Shown: positions 24,264-36,015 of the stretch, piece after piece | How positions within the stretch are numbered: position 1 is the first letter of the stretch | Layout of the letters: every line of letters begins with the position of its first letter | Source: Gemmatimonadota bacterium | GTDB taxonomy: Bacteria; Gemmatimonadota; Gemmatimonadetes; Gemmatimonadales; GWC2-71-9 | Length of the DNA stretch: 64,000 bases | Assembly (NCBI GenBank): GCA_022710485.1 | Contig: JAKLGU010000001.1 | Span: forward strand, 532,315-596,314 | Direction of reading: 5' to 3' | Notes under the pieces: generated by a model | The model's database searches: none | Told to the model about the DNA's origin: nothing | The model's input: only the letters and a program-made list of their open reading frames with translations | Made by a program: the position numbers and the translations under genes

Positions 24264-25325
24264 TCAGTACTCCAGCGGCAGGTGCACCGGCCGGCCGTCC
24301 CGCGCCGAGAGGTACAATCCGATCAACAACTCGAGCGAGCGTAGCCCCTCCCGGCCGTCGGTATCCGCCTGGGCGGTACCGCGCAGCGTCGCGATGACGT
24401 TGTCGTAGTAGGCGGGATGGCCGAAGCCGTACACCGACGTCGTCTGGTAGCTGGCGTCGGCGGCCAGCGCGTCGTCCGGATCCTTGTCCGCAAACTCCCA
24501 GTGCTCGATCTGGTTCACCGCCACCCCGCCCACCCGCGCCGTCCCCCGCTCGCCGATGATGGTGATGGACCCCTCCAGATTCTTCGGATAGGTCAGCATC
24601 GTGACGTTGATGGATCCGAGCGCGCCGGAGCGCCAGCGCACGTTGGCGACGCCGGTGTCCTCCACCTCGATATGCCGCGCGAGCGTCGCGGTGAACGCCT
24701 GCACGCATTCCACCGGTCCCACCAGCCAGTCGAGCAGGTCCACGTAGTGGCTGGCCTGGTTCATGAACGCGCCGCCATCGAACTCCCAGGTGCCCCGCCA
24801 TGACGCGCTGTCGTAGTACGATTGCGGGCGGTTCCAGAAGACGTTCACGTTGACCATGTACACCTGGCCGAACCGCTGCTTGTCCACCGCGCGCTTGAGG
24901 AGCTGGATGGTGGCGTTCCGGCGATTCTGCTTGACGACGAAGAGCCGGACCCCGGCCTCGTCGCAGGCGTGCACCATCGCCTGCCCGTCGGACCAGCGGG
25001 TGGCCATCGGCTTTTCCGTGACGACGTGGCGCCCGGCCTGGGCCGCCTCGATCGTCTGGGAGGCGTGGAGCCCGCTCGGCGTGGCGAGGATGATGGCGTC
25101 GGCGCTCGACCCGGCGAGCAGCTCGGTCAGGGAGCGGAACCCCGGCACGCCTGTCGCAGCCTGCGCGCGCTCGAGCGCGGCTGGGTCGGTGTCGCAGACC
25201 GCGACCAGCTCGGCGTGGTTCCCGTGCTTGCTGATGGCCTCGACGTGCTTGTCGGCGATCCGGCCGCAGCCGACGAGGGCGAAGCGGATCTTCCGCTTCA
25301 GGATCGGGTCACGCGTGGGAGGCAT
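24264..25325 (-). CDS. Gfo/Idh/MocA oxidoreductase, WlbA/WbpB-like
   Basis: A Rossmann domain begins at residue 13 (RFALVGCGRIADKH), and the catalytic EKPMA motif is near residue 105. The second domain has NRPQSYYDSASWRGTW, then GGAFMNQASHYVDLLDWL. These match UDP-N-acetylglucosaminuronate 3-dehydrogenases (WlbA/WbpB) that open the route to di-N-acetylated mannuronic acids. That substrate is inference; the family is broad. It converges on the plus-strand glycosyltransferase, which ends 9 bp away. Confidence 0.78.
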   Translation of the reverse strand: MPPTRDPILKRKIRFALVGCGRIADKHVEAISKHGNHAELVAVCDTDPAALERAQAATGVPGFRSLTELLAGSSADAIILATPSGLHASQTIEAAQAGRHVVTEKPMATRWSDGQAMVHACDEAGVRLFVVKQNRRNATIQLLKRAVDKQRFGQVYMVNVNVFWNRPQSYYDSASWRGTWEFDGGAFMNQASHYVDLLDWLVGPVECVQAFTATLARHIEVEDTGVANVRWRSGALGSINVTMLTYPKNLEGSITIIGERGTARVGGVAVNQIEHWEFADKDPDDALAADASYQTTSVYGFGHPAYYDNVIATLRGTAQADTDGREGLRSLELLIGLYLSARDGRPVHLPLEY

Positions 25326-25354
25326 GGGTGCCGGAGGGTTGAGGGTGATCTATC

Positions 25355-26593
25355 TTAGCCGGCGGGCGGAACCGCCGCCACGCCGCTGCCGAGCACTTCC
25401 ACGCCGTCGTGCCGGAGCCGGTCGACCTCGCCCGGGGCCAGGCGCACCCGGAGGTCGACCCCCGACTCCGAATCCCGCCGTTCCATCACTTCGCCCAGAC
25501 GATAGAGCGACGCCACCTGCGCCCCCGCGGTGAGCGGGAGCCGGAGCCACACGGGCGGCCGCACCTGCTGTTCGCGCTCACGGAGCGCGCTCCGCAGGCC
25601 GTTGAGTCCGTCGGTGCGCATCGTGGTCGTCAGCACGGCGCCCGGGTAGATGGCCGAGACGCGTCGCCCGAACTCCGTCGCGTCGGGAAGCCGGTCGATC
25701 TTGTTGAACACCGGCAGTACTGGACGGTCCTGCAGGCCCAGCTCGACCAGCACCTGGTCCACCACCGCCATCTGCTCTTCCCAACCGGGGTGGCTGGCAT
25801 CCACCACGTGGAGGAGCACGTCGGCCGAGCGCGCCTCCTCGAGCGTGGCGCGGAAGCTCGCCACGAGGTGGTGCGGCAGCTTGCGGATGAATCCGACGGT
25901 GTCGGTGACACGGGCGCGGTATCCCTCGCCGAGGTCCACCTCGCGGGTCAGCGTGTCGAGCGTGGCGAACAGACGGTCCTCGACCACGATCTCGTGCTGC
26001 CCCGACAGGCCGCGCAAGACGCTCGACTTGCCGGCGTTGGTGTACCCGACGAGGCTCACGCTCAGCATTGGGGTGCGGCCGGCACGGATGGTCTCGCGGT
26101 GGCGCTCCACGTCCCGGAGCTTCCCCTTGAGCCACTGGATCTTGTGCCGGATCATCCGGCGGTCGGTTTCGAGCTGTGTTTCGCCGGGCCCCCGAAGGCC
26201 GATGCCGCCGCGGATACGCGACAGGTGGGTCCACATCCGGCGGAGGCGCGGGAGCAGGTACTCGAGCTGGGCCAACTCGACCTGGAGCTTGGCTTCGTGG
26301 CTCCGCGCCCGGGTCGAGAAGATGTCGAGAATGACCTCCGCCCGGTCCATGACGCGCACCTTGAGCTCCCGCTCGAGGTTGGCGCCCTGCATCGGCGACA
26401 GCTCGTCGTCGAAGATGACGAGGGTGGCCCCGGTGCTGCCCACCAGCGCGGCCAGCTCCTCCACCTTCCCTTCCCCGATGAGCGTGCCGGGATGGGGTGA
26501 CTCGAGTTGCTGGGTCAGCTGCCCGACGACCTCGGCCCCCGCCGTGTCCACCAGCCGGGCGAGCTCGTCAAGATGTTCCTGCATGGCGGACAC
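25355..26593 (-). CDS. hflX: GTPase HflX
   Basis: HflX splits stalled or stress-damaged 70S ribosomes. The N-terminal domain is followed by a coiled coil, the glycine-rich RIRGGIGLRGPGETQLE motif, and a G domain with GYTNAGKS (G1), DTVGF (G3) and NKID (G4). The coordinate given uses a GTG. Conserved-looking N-terminal sequence (PPAERAILVAAP) continues upstream in frame to position 26671, where an ATT lies 8-9 bases after AAGGAAG. The true start may be that ATT, which would add 26 residues. It follows the rarA stop by 3 bases in that case. Confidence 0.92.
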   Translation of the reverse strand: MSAMQEHLDELARLVDTAGAEVVGQLTQQLESPHPGTLIGEGKVEELAALVGSTGATLVIFDDELSPMQGANLERELKVRVMDRAEVILDIFSTRARSHEAKLQVELAQLEYLLPRLRRMWTHLSRIRGGIGLRGPGETQLETDRRMIRHKIQWLKGKLRDVERHRETIRAGRTPMLSVSLVGYTNAGKSSVLRGLSGQHEIVVEDRLFATLDTLTREVDLGEGYRARVTDTVGFIRKLPHHLVASFRATLEEARSADVLLHVVDASHPGWEEQMAVVDQVLVELGLQDRPVLPVFNKIDRLPDATEFGRRVSAIYPGAVLTTTMRTDGLNGLRSALREREQQVRPPVWLRLPLTAGAQVASLYRLGEVMERRDSESGVDLRVRLAPGEVDRLRHDGVEVLGSGVAAVPPAG

Positions 26594-26674
26594 GTCGGCC
26601 GAGCCCTTGCGGGGCGCGGCGACGAGTATGGCCCGTTCGGCCGGCGGCTGGACGTTGATGAGATCCCGAATGAC

Positions 26675-28060
26675 TCAGCTTCCTTTCGACTCGTCGCGGT
26701 CCTGTCCCGCTTCCCCGCGTCCCCGCATCCCCGCCTCTGCGCCCCCCTGCCCCGCAGCCCCGCTGCCCTGCCGTGCCCACCAGGCCATCCGCTCGGCGAT
26801 CCGCTTTTCCAGGCCCATCGGTCCGGGCTCGTAGAATCGCTCGCCCTCGAGGCCTTTCGGCAGGTACTCCTGGGAAAGGTAGGCGCTCGGGGCGTCGTGC
26901 GCGTAGCGGTAGCCCTCGCCGTAGCCGATCTCCTTCATCAGGCCCGTCACGGCGTTCCGCAGGTGAAGGGGTACCGGTGCGGCCGGGGTCCTCCGCGCGG
27001 CTTGCTGCGCCGCGCCCCAGGCGGCGTAGACCCGGTTCGACTTCGGCGCGGTGGCGAGGTAGACGACGGCCTCCGCCAGCGCCAGCTCCCCTTCGGGCGC
27101 GCCGAGAAAATCGAACGCGTCCTTGGCCGCAAGCGTGATCGTGAGCGCCTGCGGGTCCGCCAGGCCAATGTCCTCCACCGCCATGCGGACCATCCGCCGC
27201 GCCAGGTAGAGCGCCGGTTCGCCGCCCTCGATCATCCTGGCCAGCCAGTAGAGCGCGCCCTGCGGGTCACTCCCCCGCACCGCCTTGTGGAGCGCGGAGA
27301 TCAGGTTGTAGTGGCCCTCGCCCGACTTGTCGTATGCGGGGAGGCGGCGCGCGAAGACGTCCGCCGCCACCGCCTGGGTGACCTCGCCGCCGAGGCCCAC
27401 CTGCTGCGACGATGCCTCGAGCGCGGTCAGCGCGCGCCGCGCGTCCCCGTCGGCCGCCGTCGCCAGGAAGTCGATGGCGTCGTCCGTCACGCGGAGTTCC
27501 ATCGCGCCGAGCCCGCGCTCTCGGTCGGCGAGGGCCCGGCGCAGGAGCGCGGCCAGGTCCTCCGCCGGGAGCGGCTCGAGCACGTACACCCGCGACCGCG
27601 AGAGGAGCGCGGCGTTCAGCTCGAAGCTGGGGTTCTCGGTCGTGGCGCCGATGAGCGTAATCAGTCCCGATTCGACGGCAGGCAGGAAGGCGTCCTGCTG
27701 GCCGCGATTGAACCGGTGGATTTCGTCGCAAAAGAAGATCGTCTCCCGCCCCAGCCGACGGCACTCCTCCGCCTCGCGGAGGATCTCCCGCACGCGCTGC
27801 ACCCCCTCGGTGACCGCGCTGAAGGTGACGAACTCGCGGTCGGTGTGCCGCGCAATGACCCGTGCCAGGGTGGTCTTGCCGGAGCCGGGCGGCCCCCAGA
27901 GGATGACGCTGCCGACGTCGCCCCGGCGGATCGCGTCGCCGAGTGCGCGGCCCGCGGCAAGCAGGTGCGCCTGGCCGACGACTTCATCAATGGTGCGCGG
28001 CCGGAGGCGCGCGGCGAGCGGTTCCGCCGGCGCGAAGAGGGAGGGCTCGCTCACTGCCAC
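26675..28060 (-). CDS. rarA: Replication-associated recombination protein A (MgsA/WRNIP1-type AAA+ ATPase)
   Basis: It is a clamp-loader-like AAA+ ATPase that acts at stalled forks. Walker A is WGPPGSGKTTLA (near residue 55). The box VII region and sensor stretch include FFCDEIHRFNRGQQDAFLPAVE (Walker B) and GATTENPSFELN. The C-terminal region carries the tetramerization and SSB-related segments (DPQGALYWLARMIEGGE). The last 30 residues are Gly/Gln/Ala-rich and poorly conserved. The start is GTG. Confidence 0.94.
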   Translation of the reverse strand: MAVSEPSLFAPAEPLAARLRPRTIDEVVGQAHLLAAGRALGDAIRRGDVGSVILWGPPGSGKTTLARVIARHTDREFVTFSAVTEGVQRVREILREAEECRRLGRETIFFCDEIHRFNRGQQDAFLPAVESGLITLIGATTENPSFELNAALLSRSRVYVLEPLPAEDLAALLRRALADRERGLGAMELRVTDDAIDFLATAADGDARRALTALEASSQQVGLGGEVTQAVAADVFARRLPAYDKSGEGHYNLISALHKAVRGSDPQGALYWLARMIEGGEPALYLARRMVRMAVEDIGLADPQALTITLAAKDAFDFLGAPEGELALAEAVVYLATAPKSNRVYAAWGAAQQAARRTPAAPVPLHLRNAVTGLMKEIGYGEGYRYAHDAPSAYLSQEYLPKGLEGERFYEPGPMGLEKRIAERMAWWARQGSGAAGQGGAEAGMRGRGEAGQDRDESKGS

Positions 28061-28063
28061 GTC

Positions 28064-28783
28064 CTACCCGACCCAGCGCTCGAGGAGCGCATGCGTCAGG
28101 AAGAAGGCGGCCGCCCCCCCGAAGAACGGCAGCGCGGTGGCCCAGCCGCGCTTGGCCTGGAACTCGGGCACGAGATCGGAGGCGGCCACATACAGCGTCA
28201 CGCCGGCGGCCAGCGCGAGCCCCCGCTCCGCAAGCGGCGCGGCCCGCTCCGTGAGGAGCACGCCGAGCACCGTGGCCAGCCCCAGGACCGCGGCGGCGCC
28301 GATGGCGCGCCGGGCGTTCTGGCCGCCGGCCATCACGAGACTCGCGATCGTGACCCCCTCAGGCAGTTTGTGCAGAAAGACTGCCAGGAACAGCAGCACC
28401 CCGAGCTGGGGAGACACCAGCAAGCCCGCCGCGATGGCCACGCCGTCGAACAGGCTGTGGATCGAGAGGCCGACGAGGGCGCTGAATCCCGCCTTCGCCG
28501 CCACCCGGTGGGTCTCGACCCCGTAGTGGAAGTGCTGCGTGAAGACGTGCTGCGACAGGTGGACGCCGAAGTACCCGGCAAAGACGAACACCCCTGGCAA
28601 GACCGCCCCCCCGTGGAACACCTCGGGCAGGACGCCGACGAGGACCACGGCCAGCATGAACCCGGCCCCGAAGGCGATGAGCGCCTCGATCAGCTCCAGC
28701 CCGCGCCGCAGGTGGCGCACCACCACCACCGCACCGATCACGTTGCCGGCGGCTGCCAGGAGTCCGAGGATCACGGGATTCAC
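28064..28783 (-). CDS. ZIP-family divalent metal transporter
   Basis: This inner-membrane protein has about eight hydrophobic segments. The ZIP metal-site motifs are present: HSLFDGVAI (TM4) and HKLPEGVTI (TM5). A His-containing segment (HLSQHVFTQHFHYGVETH) lies in the loop before TM4. Zinc or iron uptake is typical. It sits between rarA and the CCA-type enzyme with a 4-bp overlap, which gives no direct functional hint. Confidence 0.88.
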   Translation of the reverse strand: MNPVILGLLAAAGNVIGAVVVVRHLRRGLELIEALIAFGAGFMLAVVLVGVLPEVFHGGAVLPGVFVFAGYFGVHLSQHVFTQHFHYGVETHRVAAKAGFSALVGLSIHSLFDGVAIAAGLLVSPQLGVLLFLAVFLHKLPEGVTIASLVMAGGQNARRAIGAAAVLGLATVLGVLLTERAAPLAERGLALAAGVTLYVAASDLVPEFQAKRGWATALPFFGGAAAFFLTHALLERWVG

Positions 28784-29970
28784 GCAAGCTCCTTGGCGCG
28801 CTCGAGCAACGCCTCGTGCACGTTCAACGTCGGCTCGTCCACCACGAGGGCCAGCAAGCGCTCCAGCACCTGCCCCACCGCCGGGCCGGCGGGGATGCCC
28901 GCGGCCATCAGGTCCTGTCCCGTGATCGCCAGGTCGCCGCGCCGGAGCGGTGCCCCCGCGCCACGGATGGCCGCCACCTCAGCGGCCCACGGGAACGGCG
29001 CTGCGTGCCGGAGCTGCCAGAGTTCGGCGAGATCGTCGGCCGCGCCGTCCACCGCCGCGAGCCACCGCCGGACGTCTCGCGACGTCATCCCGGCCGGCGC
29101 CGGCGGCCCCGTCACGAGCGCAGCGGCGCGCGCCAGGTCGCTGTTGGACACGCGGAGCCGGCCCAGCACCGCCACCGGATCGTGGCAGCAGAGGGCGGTG
29201 AGCACCACAGGGTCACGCCGCGCCGGTGCATCGTCGCCCGTCCATGCCTCGAGTTCCTCATCAGACCGGAGCTGCGGGAGCCAGACCGCGGCGGCGCCCG
29301 ATTTCCTCCAGAGCGAGATCAGGCGGCGCAACGAGCGCGTGGTGGCGAGGCCCTTGGTCCATTCGTCGCGCACCCGCTCGGCCGAGAGTTGGCCCAGCCC
29401 GGCGGCCGCGGCGCAGGCCGCCTCCCAGGTGGGCGGGTCGATGATGAAGTCGAGGCGTGCGGCGAACCGGAGCGCGCGGAGCACCCGGAGGTAGTCCTCC
29501 CGGAACCGGGCCGCGGGGTCGCCGACGGCGCGGAGGCGGCGGCGCCCGAGATCCTCCGCGCCGCCGAACGGATCCTTCCACTCGCCGCGCAGCGGATGGA
29601 AGGCGATGGCGTTGACCGTGAAGTCGCGGCGGGCGAGGTCCTCGTCGAGCGAGACGCCGAATGCGACCTCGGCGTGACGCCCGTCGGTCCGCACGTCGTG
29701 GCGAAAGGTCGTCACCTCGTGCAGCACCCGGTCGCCGTCGAAGACGCCGACGGTGCCGTACTTGACCCCGACCGCCACGGTCCGCTTGAAGAGCCGCTGC
29801 ACCTGCTCCGGCGTGGCGGAAGTGGCCAGGTCGAAATCCTTCTGCTCGCCGCCGAGCAGGGAGTCGCGCACCGCGCCGCCGACGCACCACGCCTCGTGGC
29901 CGGCCTCCTCGAGACGCCGCGCGATCGCGATCACCTCGTCGGGAATGGGGATGCGCGCCGGCAGCACCAT
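28780..29970 (-). CDS. CCA tRNA nucleotidyltransferase / poly(A) polymerase family
   Basis: A class II nucleotidyltransferase domain: GGAVRDSLLGG and KDFDLATSA, with the metal-binding DxD, near residues 32-50; then RDFTVNAIAF and RFREDYLRVLRALRFAARL. The C-terminal half is less conserved. It would add or repair the tRNA 3' CCA. That matters here, because the tRNA-Val has no encoded CCA while the CAU tRNA does. Some relatives are A-adding or poly(A) polymerases, so specificity is inferred. The ATG overlaps the asparaginase stop. Confidence 0.88.
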   Translation of the reverse strand: MVLPARIPIPDEVIAIARRLEEAGHEAWCVGGAVRDSLLGGEQKDFDLATSATPEQVQRLFKRTVAVGVKYGTVGVFDGDRVLHEVTTFRHDVRTDGRHAEVAFGVSLDEDLARRDFTVNAIAFHPLRGEWKDPFGGAEDLGRRRLRAVGDPAARFREDYLRVLRALRFAARLDFIIDPPTWEAACAAAAGLGQLSAERVRDEWTKGLATTRSLRRLISLWRKSGAAAVWLPQLRSDEELEAWTGDDAPARRDPVVLTALCCHDPVAVLGRLRVSNSDLARAAALVTGPPAPAGMTSRDVRRWLAAVDGAADDLAELWQLRHAAPFPWAAEVAAIRGAGAPLRRGDLAITGQDLMAAGIPAGPAVGQVLERLLALVVDEPTLNVHEALLERAKELA

Positions 29971-30941
29971 CAGGCCTCCATCCCGGCGCCGAACGGCAAT
30001 CCGGCGGAATGGGTCACGACCAGTTCCATCCACGCCTGCGACGGTGCGCGCGGGCCGGCGGCAATCGCGCCGGCCTGCAGGAGCCGCGCGCCGCCCCCCT
30101 CGTACGCGTAGATCGGCAGCACCTCGCCCTTGAAGCAGCGCGTGGCCAGCACGACCGGCTTTCCTGCCGCGAGCCAGCGCTCGGCGGCGCCGGCCATGGC
30201 CGGCGGCAGGTTTCCGCGGCCGAAGCCCACGACGACCAGGCCGTCGTGCCCGTCCCGCGCCGCATCGACCATCGCGCCGGTGTCGCCGACGACGGCGGGC
30301 ACCATGGCGATGCGCGCGCTCAGCGTACCGGGCCACCTGGGCAGCGGTGCCGCAGGGCGCCCGCCCGCCGTGAACCGTACCGATCCGCCGGCCACCACCC
30401 CGAGCGGCGCGCCCCGTGGCGCGCGAAAGGTGTCCACCTCGCCCGCGTCGGTCTTCAGGGCCTCGAGGCCGCTCAGCACCGTACCGTGCAGCACCACCAT
30501 GGTGCCGCGGCCCCGGCTCTCGGACGCCCCCGCCACCCGCGCACTGTCCACCAGGTTACGCCGGCCGTCCCATTCCTCTTCTTCCGAGGTCCGCATGGCG
30601 CCGGTCAAGACCACCGGAATGGCCGGGTCGAGGGTGCGCGCCAGCAGGTACGCCGTCTCCTCGAGGGTGTCAGTGCCGTGGGTGACCACGATGCCCCGGA
30701 CCGAGCCGCTGGCCGCCACTTCGGTCAGGCGGTTCCGGAGCGCCCAGAGCCGGTCGAGCCCAAGATGCGGCGCCGGGAAGCGGCCCCAGTCTTCCACCGT
30801 CACCGGACCGACAGAGGCGAGGCCGGGAGCCAGGCGCACGAGCGCCGCCCCATCGAGCGCCGGGACCGCCCCGCCCGCCTCGGCGGACTGACGCATGGAG
30901 ATCGTGCCGCCGGTGAAGAGAAGGTGGATCACGCGGGGCAC
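29970..30941 (-). CDS. L-asparaginase, classical class 1 type
   Basis: It hydrolyses asparagine to aspartate and ammonia. The nucleophilic threonine lies in LLFTGGTISM (near residue 10) and the second catalytic set in GIVVTHGTDTLEETAYL. There is no signal peptide, so it is likely cytoplasmic (AnsA-like). The GTG at 30941 places the family's first beta strand at the N-terminus; an upstream GTG (30968) would overlap the SDR gene. A different asparaginase family is encoded at 18630-19667. Confidence 0.9.
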   Translation of the reverse strand: MPRVIHLLFTGGTISMRQSAEAGGAVPALDGAALVRLAPGLASVGPVTVEDWGRFPAPHLGLDRLWALRNRLTEVAASGSVRGIVVTHGTDTLEETAYLLARTLDPAIPVVLTGAMRTSEEEEWDGRRNLVDSARVAGASESRGRGTMVVLHGTVLSGLEALKTDAGEVDTFRAPRGAPLGVVAGGSVRFTAGGRPAAPLPRWPGTLSARIAMVPAVVGDTGAMVDAARDGHDGLVVVGFGRGNLPPAMAGAAERWLAAGKPVVLATRCFKGEVLPIYAYEGGGARLLQAGAIAAGPRAPSQAWMELVVTHSAGLPFGAGMEA

Positions 30942-30945
30942 CGGC

Positions 30946-31710
30946 TCAACCGCACAGCACGCTCCCACCGTTCACGTTGAGGATTTCCCCCGTGACGTGG
31001 CGCGCCCAGTCGCTCAGGAGGAAGGCGATCGGCCCGGCGATGTCGTCCGCGCTGGCCACCCGCCCGAGGGGGATCCCCGTTTCGATGCGCGCCCGCCCGC
31101 CGGCAGCGTACGGCTCGACGCACATTTCGGTGTCCACCCACCCAGGGGCGACGCAATTGACCGTGATGCCGGGCGCGCACTCGATGGCGAGCGACTTGGT
31201 CATCGAGATCAGCGCGCCCTTCGTGGCGGCGTAGTCGGCGTGGAACGCCTCCCCACGCTGCCCCGCCGTGCTGCCGACCAGCACGATCCGCCCGCCGGGG
31301 CCCATCAGGCGCAGCGCGGCGCGGGTGGTGAGAAAGATCGCGTCGAGGTTCGCCGCCATGACCGACCGCCACCGGGCGGGTTCCATGTCGCGCATGGAGA
31401 CGTCCGCCGCCGGCCAGATGCCGGCGTTCGCCACGAAGTAGTCGAGCCGCCCGAAACAGGCGCGGAACTCCCGGAAGATCCTCTCGACGACGTCGGGATC
31501 GGAGAGATCTCCGCCCGCGGCGAACGCCTTCCGGCCCAGGGCGCGAATGTCGCGGGTCGCCGCGTCGGCGTCCGCCTTGCGCGTGTGGTACGTCACGCCG
31601 ACGTCGGCGCCGAGCCGCGCGAGCATCAGCGCCGTGGCGCGGCCGATGCCGCGGGAGCCCCCGGTCACCAGCGCGACGCGGCCCGCGGGGAACAGCGGCT
31701 GGTCAGGCAA
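30946..31710 (-). CDS. Short-chain dehydrogenase/reductase, FabG-like
   Basis: An NAD(P)-binding GGSRGIG motif near residue 17, NAG near residue 95, and the catalytic Ser plus YxxxK (GSTAGQRGE...YAATKGAL) are all present. PGWVDTEM follows. The start is TTG, overlapping the gmhA stop, with GGAG about 7 bases upstream. The general reductase role is firm. Whether it acts on acyl-ACP or on a sugar-related substrate is unknown; the gmhA neighbour is suggestive only. Confidence 0.85.
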   Translation of the reverse strand: MPDQPLFPAGRVALVTGGSRGIGRATALMLARLGADVGVTYHTRKADADAATRDIRALGRKAFAAGGDLSDPDVVERIFREFRACFGRLDYFVANAGIWPAADVSMRDMEPARWRSVMAANLDAIFLTTRAALRLMGPGGRIVLVGSTAGQRGEAFHADYAATKGALISMTKSLAIECAPGITVNCVAPGWVDTEMCVEPYAAGGRARIETGIPLGRVASADDIAGPIAFLLSDWARHVTGEILNVNGGSVLCG

Positions 31711-32275
31711 GATCGAGCTCCCGTTCCACCACCTCCACGATCAGGTGCTCGACCGCGAGATGGATCTCCTGGATGTGGCTGGTCTCGTCGGCGGCCACGA
31801 CAAAAGCCTGGTCCGCAAGGTTGGCCAGCGGCCCGCCGCCCTTGCCGAGGAACGCCACCACCGGCACATGCTTGGCGCGCGCCGCCTCGGCGGCGCGCAG
31901 CAGGTTGGCGCTGGCGCCGCTCGTGCTGTGGAGCACGAGCAGATCGCCGGGCCGGCAGTGGGCCTCGACCTGTCGGGAAAAGACCTGGTCGAAACCGAGG
32001 TCGTTGCCCGCGGCCAGCAGGAGCGAGGTGTCGGTGGTGAGGGCCACCGCCGCCAGGGCGCGGCGGTTCCGGGCGTATCGCACCACGAACTCGGTGGCGA
32101 GGTGCTGCGCGTCAGCCGCGCTGCCGCCGTTCCCCGCGAAATAGATGGTCCCGCCCCCGCGCAGCGTCCGGAGGTACGTCTCGGCGATGGACTGTGCCTG
32201 CCCTGCGAGCGCCGTCGTGGCCTCGGCGAGCCGGGCCAGGGTGCGCAGCCCCGCCGCGATGTGTGCGTCGCTCAT
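31703..32275 (-). CDS. gmhA: Phosphoheptose isomerase GmhA
   Basis: It isomerizes sedoheptulose 7-phosphate to D-glycero-D-manno-heptose 7-phosphate, the first step of ADP-heptose synthesis. The SIS domain carries the GmhA signature FAGNGGSAADAQHLATEFV, then STSGASANLLRA and ETSHIQEIHLAVEHLIVE with the metal-binding Glu/His. Length is typical. The next enzyme, the heptose kinase, is encoded separately at 19784-20824. Confidence 0.94.
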   Translation of the reverse strand: MSDAHIAAGLRTLARLAEATTALAGQAQSIAETYLRTLRGGGTIYFAGNGGSAADAQHLATEFVVRYARNRRALAAVALTTDTSLLLAAGNDLGFDQVFSRQVEAHCRPGDLLVLHSTSGASANLLRAAEAARAKHVPVVAFLGKGGGPLANLADQAFVVAADETSHIQEIHLAVEHLIVEVVERELDLA

Positions 32276-33036
32276 TGGTCGTCCTCCGTGAGCAGGTTCC
32301 GCAGTCGGGAGAGGATGTTCGTCCGGATCGGCAGGGGAGGTACCACCTCGAGCCGCTCCCCCGCCAGGATGGCGGCTGGATTGACGTCGAGGAGCAGCCG
32401 TACCTGGTCGGCGCCCTCGTGCTCCTGCAGCAGGGTGCGCGCCGTGGCGAGGGTCCGGTCGTCGCCGTGGTTGTCCCCGGCCAGGATGTCGGCCAGCCCG
32501 TCGGCCACGAGCGCACGGGCGCGCGCGCCCCGTCCGCGTGTGGTGGCCAGCGTGCTCCCGTCCACTTGCATCACCGCGCCGATCGCCTTCCAGCGCCGCA
32601 CCACCTCCGGCGAGCAGCAGGCATAGCGCTCTGGATGCGCGAGCACCGGCACGAGCCCGATCTCGACCACGTGCGTCAGCGCCGCGGCGGCGGTCTGGAA
32701 GGTCACCATGCGGGTGAACTCGACGAGCACGTACTGCGTCTCGTTGAGGGTCACGCTCCGCTGGCGTGCCACGACGTCCGGCAGTGGGCGGTCGAGCATG
32801 ATCTCCGCGCCGCGATGGAGCCGCGGCTTCGTGGGGGCCGCCGCGAGGAGGGCGCCGAACGCCAGGTCGTGGTCCGCGGGGCGCCCCGCCGCCGCACGGC
32901 TGGCGAGCATGTGGGGAGTCAGGCAGACCGCGGTGACGCCCTGCTCCGCGAACGTCCGGAGGACGCGCACCGACTGCTTGACGGTCCGGGAGCCGTCGTC
33001 CACGCCGGGCAGGAGATGGTTGTGGAGATCGATCAC
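32272..33036 (-). CDS. PHP-type tyrosine phosphatase, CpsB/YwqE-like
   Basis: The opening motif DLHNHLLPGVDDGS, with the metal-binding HxH, is characteristic of CpsB/YwqE, and further ligands are in LTPHML, AEIML and LAHPERY. This family removes phosphate from bacterial tyrosine kinases that control capsule or exopolysaccharide. No kinase gene is in the window. It overlaps gmhA, which fits an envelope-polysaccharide context. Confidence 0.88.
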   Translation of the reverse strand: MIDLHNHLLPGVDDGSRTVKQSVRVLRTFAEQGVTAVCLTPHMLASRAAAGRPADHDLAFGALLAAAPTKPRLHRGAEIMLDRPLPDVVARQRSVTLNETQYVLVEFTRMVTFQTAAAALTHVVEIGLVPVLAHPERYACCSPEVVRRWKAIGAVMQVDGSTLATTRGRGARARALVADGLADILAGDNHGDDRTLATARTLLQEHEGADQVRLLLDVNPAAILAGERLEVVPPLPIRTNILSRLRNLLTEDDQ

Positions 33037-33328
33037 TCGGCCGTGCCGCTCACGAGGGCGGCGGCGAAGCGCTCCAGTTCCGCGGGGGCGGTTTCCGCCT
33101 CCGCGAGCAGCGCGAGCGTGAGGAGCGCGTCGGCGGTTAGGAGATCCAGCGCCGCCGACCGCTCCCGGCCTCGGCCCAGCACGCCGGTCAGCGCGAGCTG
33201 CGCCGCCACGGCCAGCCGCGCGGCGGGGGCGCCGCCGGCCGGAACCCGTTCGAGGTATTCGGCGGCCCGGGCGCGAAGCGCCGGCGGCGCGCCGGTCGTG
33301 CGCTCCGCGAACCAGGCGGACGTTGCCT

Positions 33329-33332
<4 letters not shown>
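33033..33332 (-). CDS. Small helical protein of unknown function
   Basis: 99 residues, rich in Ala, Arg and Leu, and predicted to be mostly alpha-helical, with an amphipathic stretch near residue 50. It is acidic at the end. No recognised domain. The GTG start overlaps the alaS stop and its own stop overlaps the CpsB-like gene start, so the reading frame is well embedded in the operon and likely real. The ending LERFAAALVSGTAE shows no export or membrane signal. Confidence 0.6.
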
Positions 33333-35983
<2,651 letters not shown>

Positions 35984-36015
35984 CGGGGAAATATAAGCCG
36001 ACTTCCCCGCGGCCA

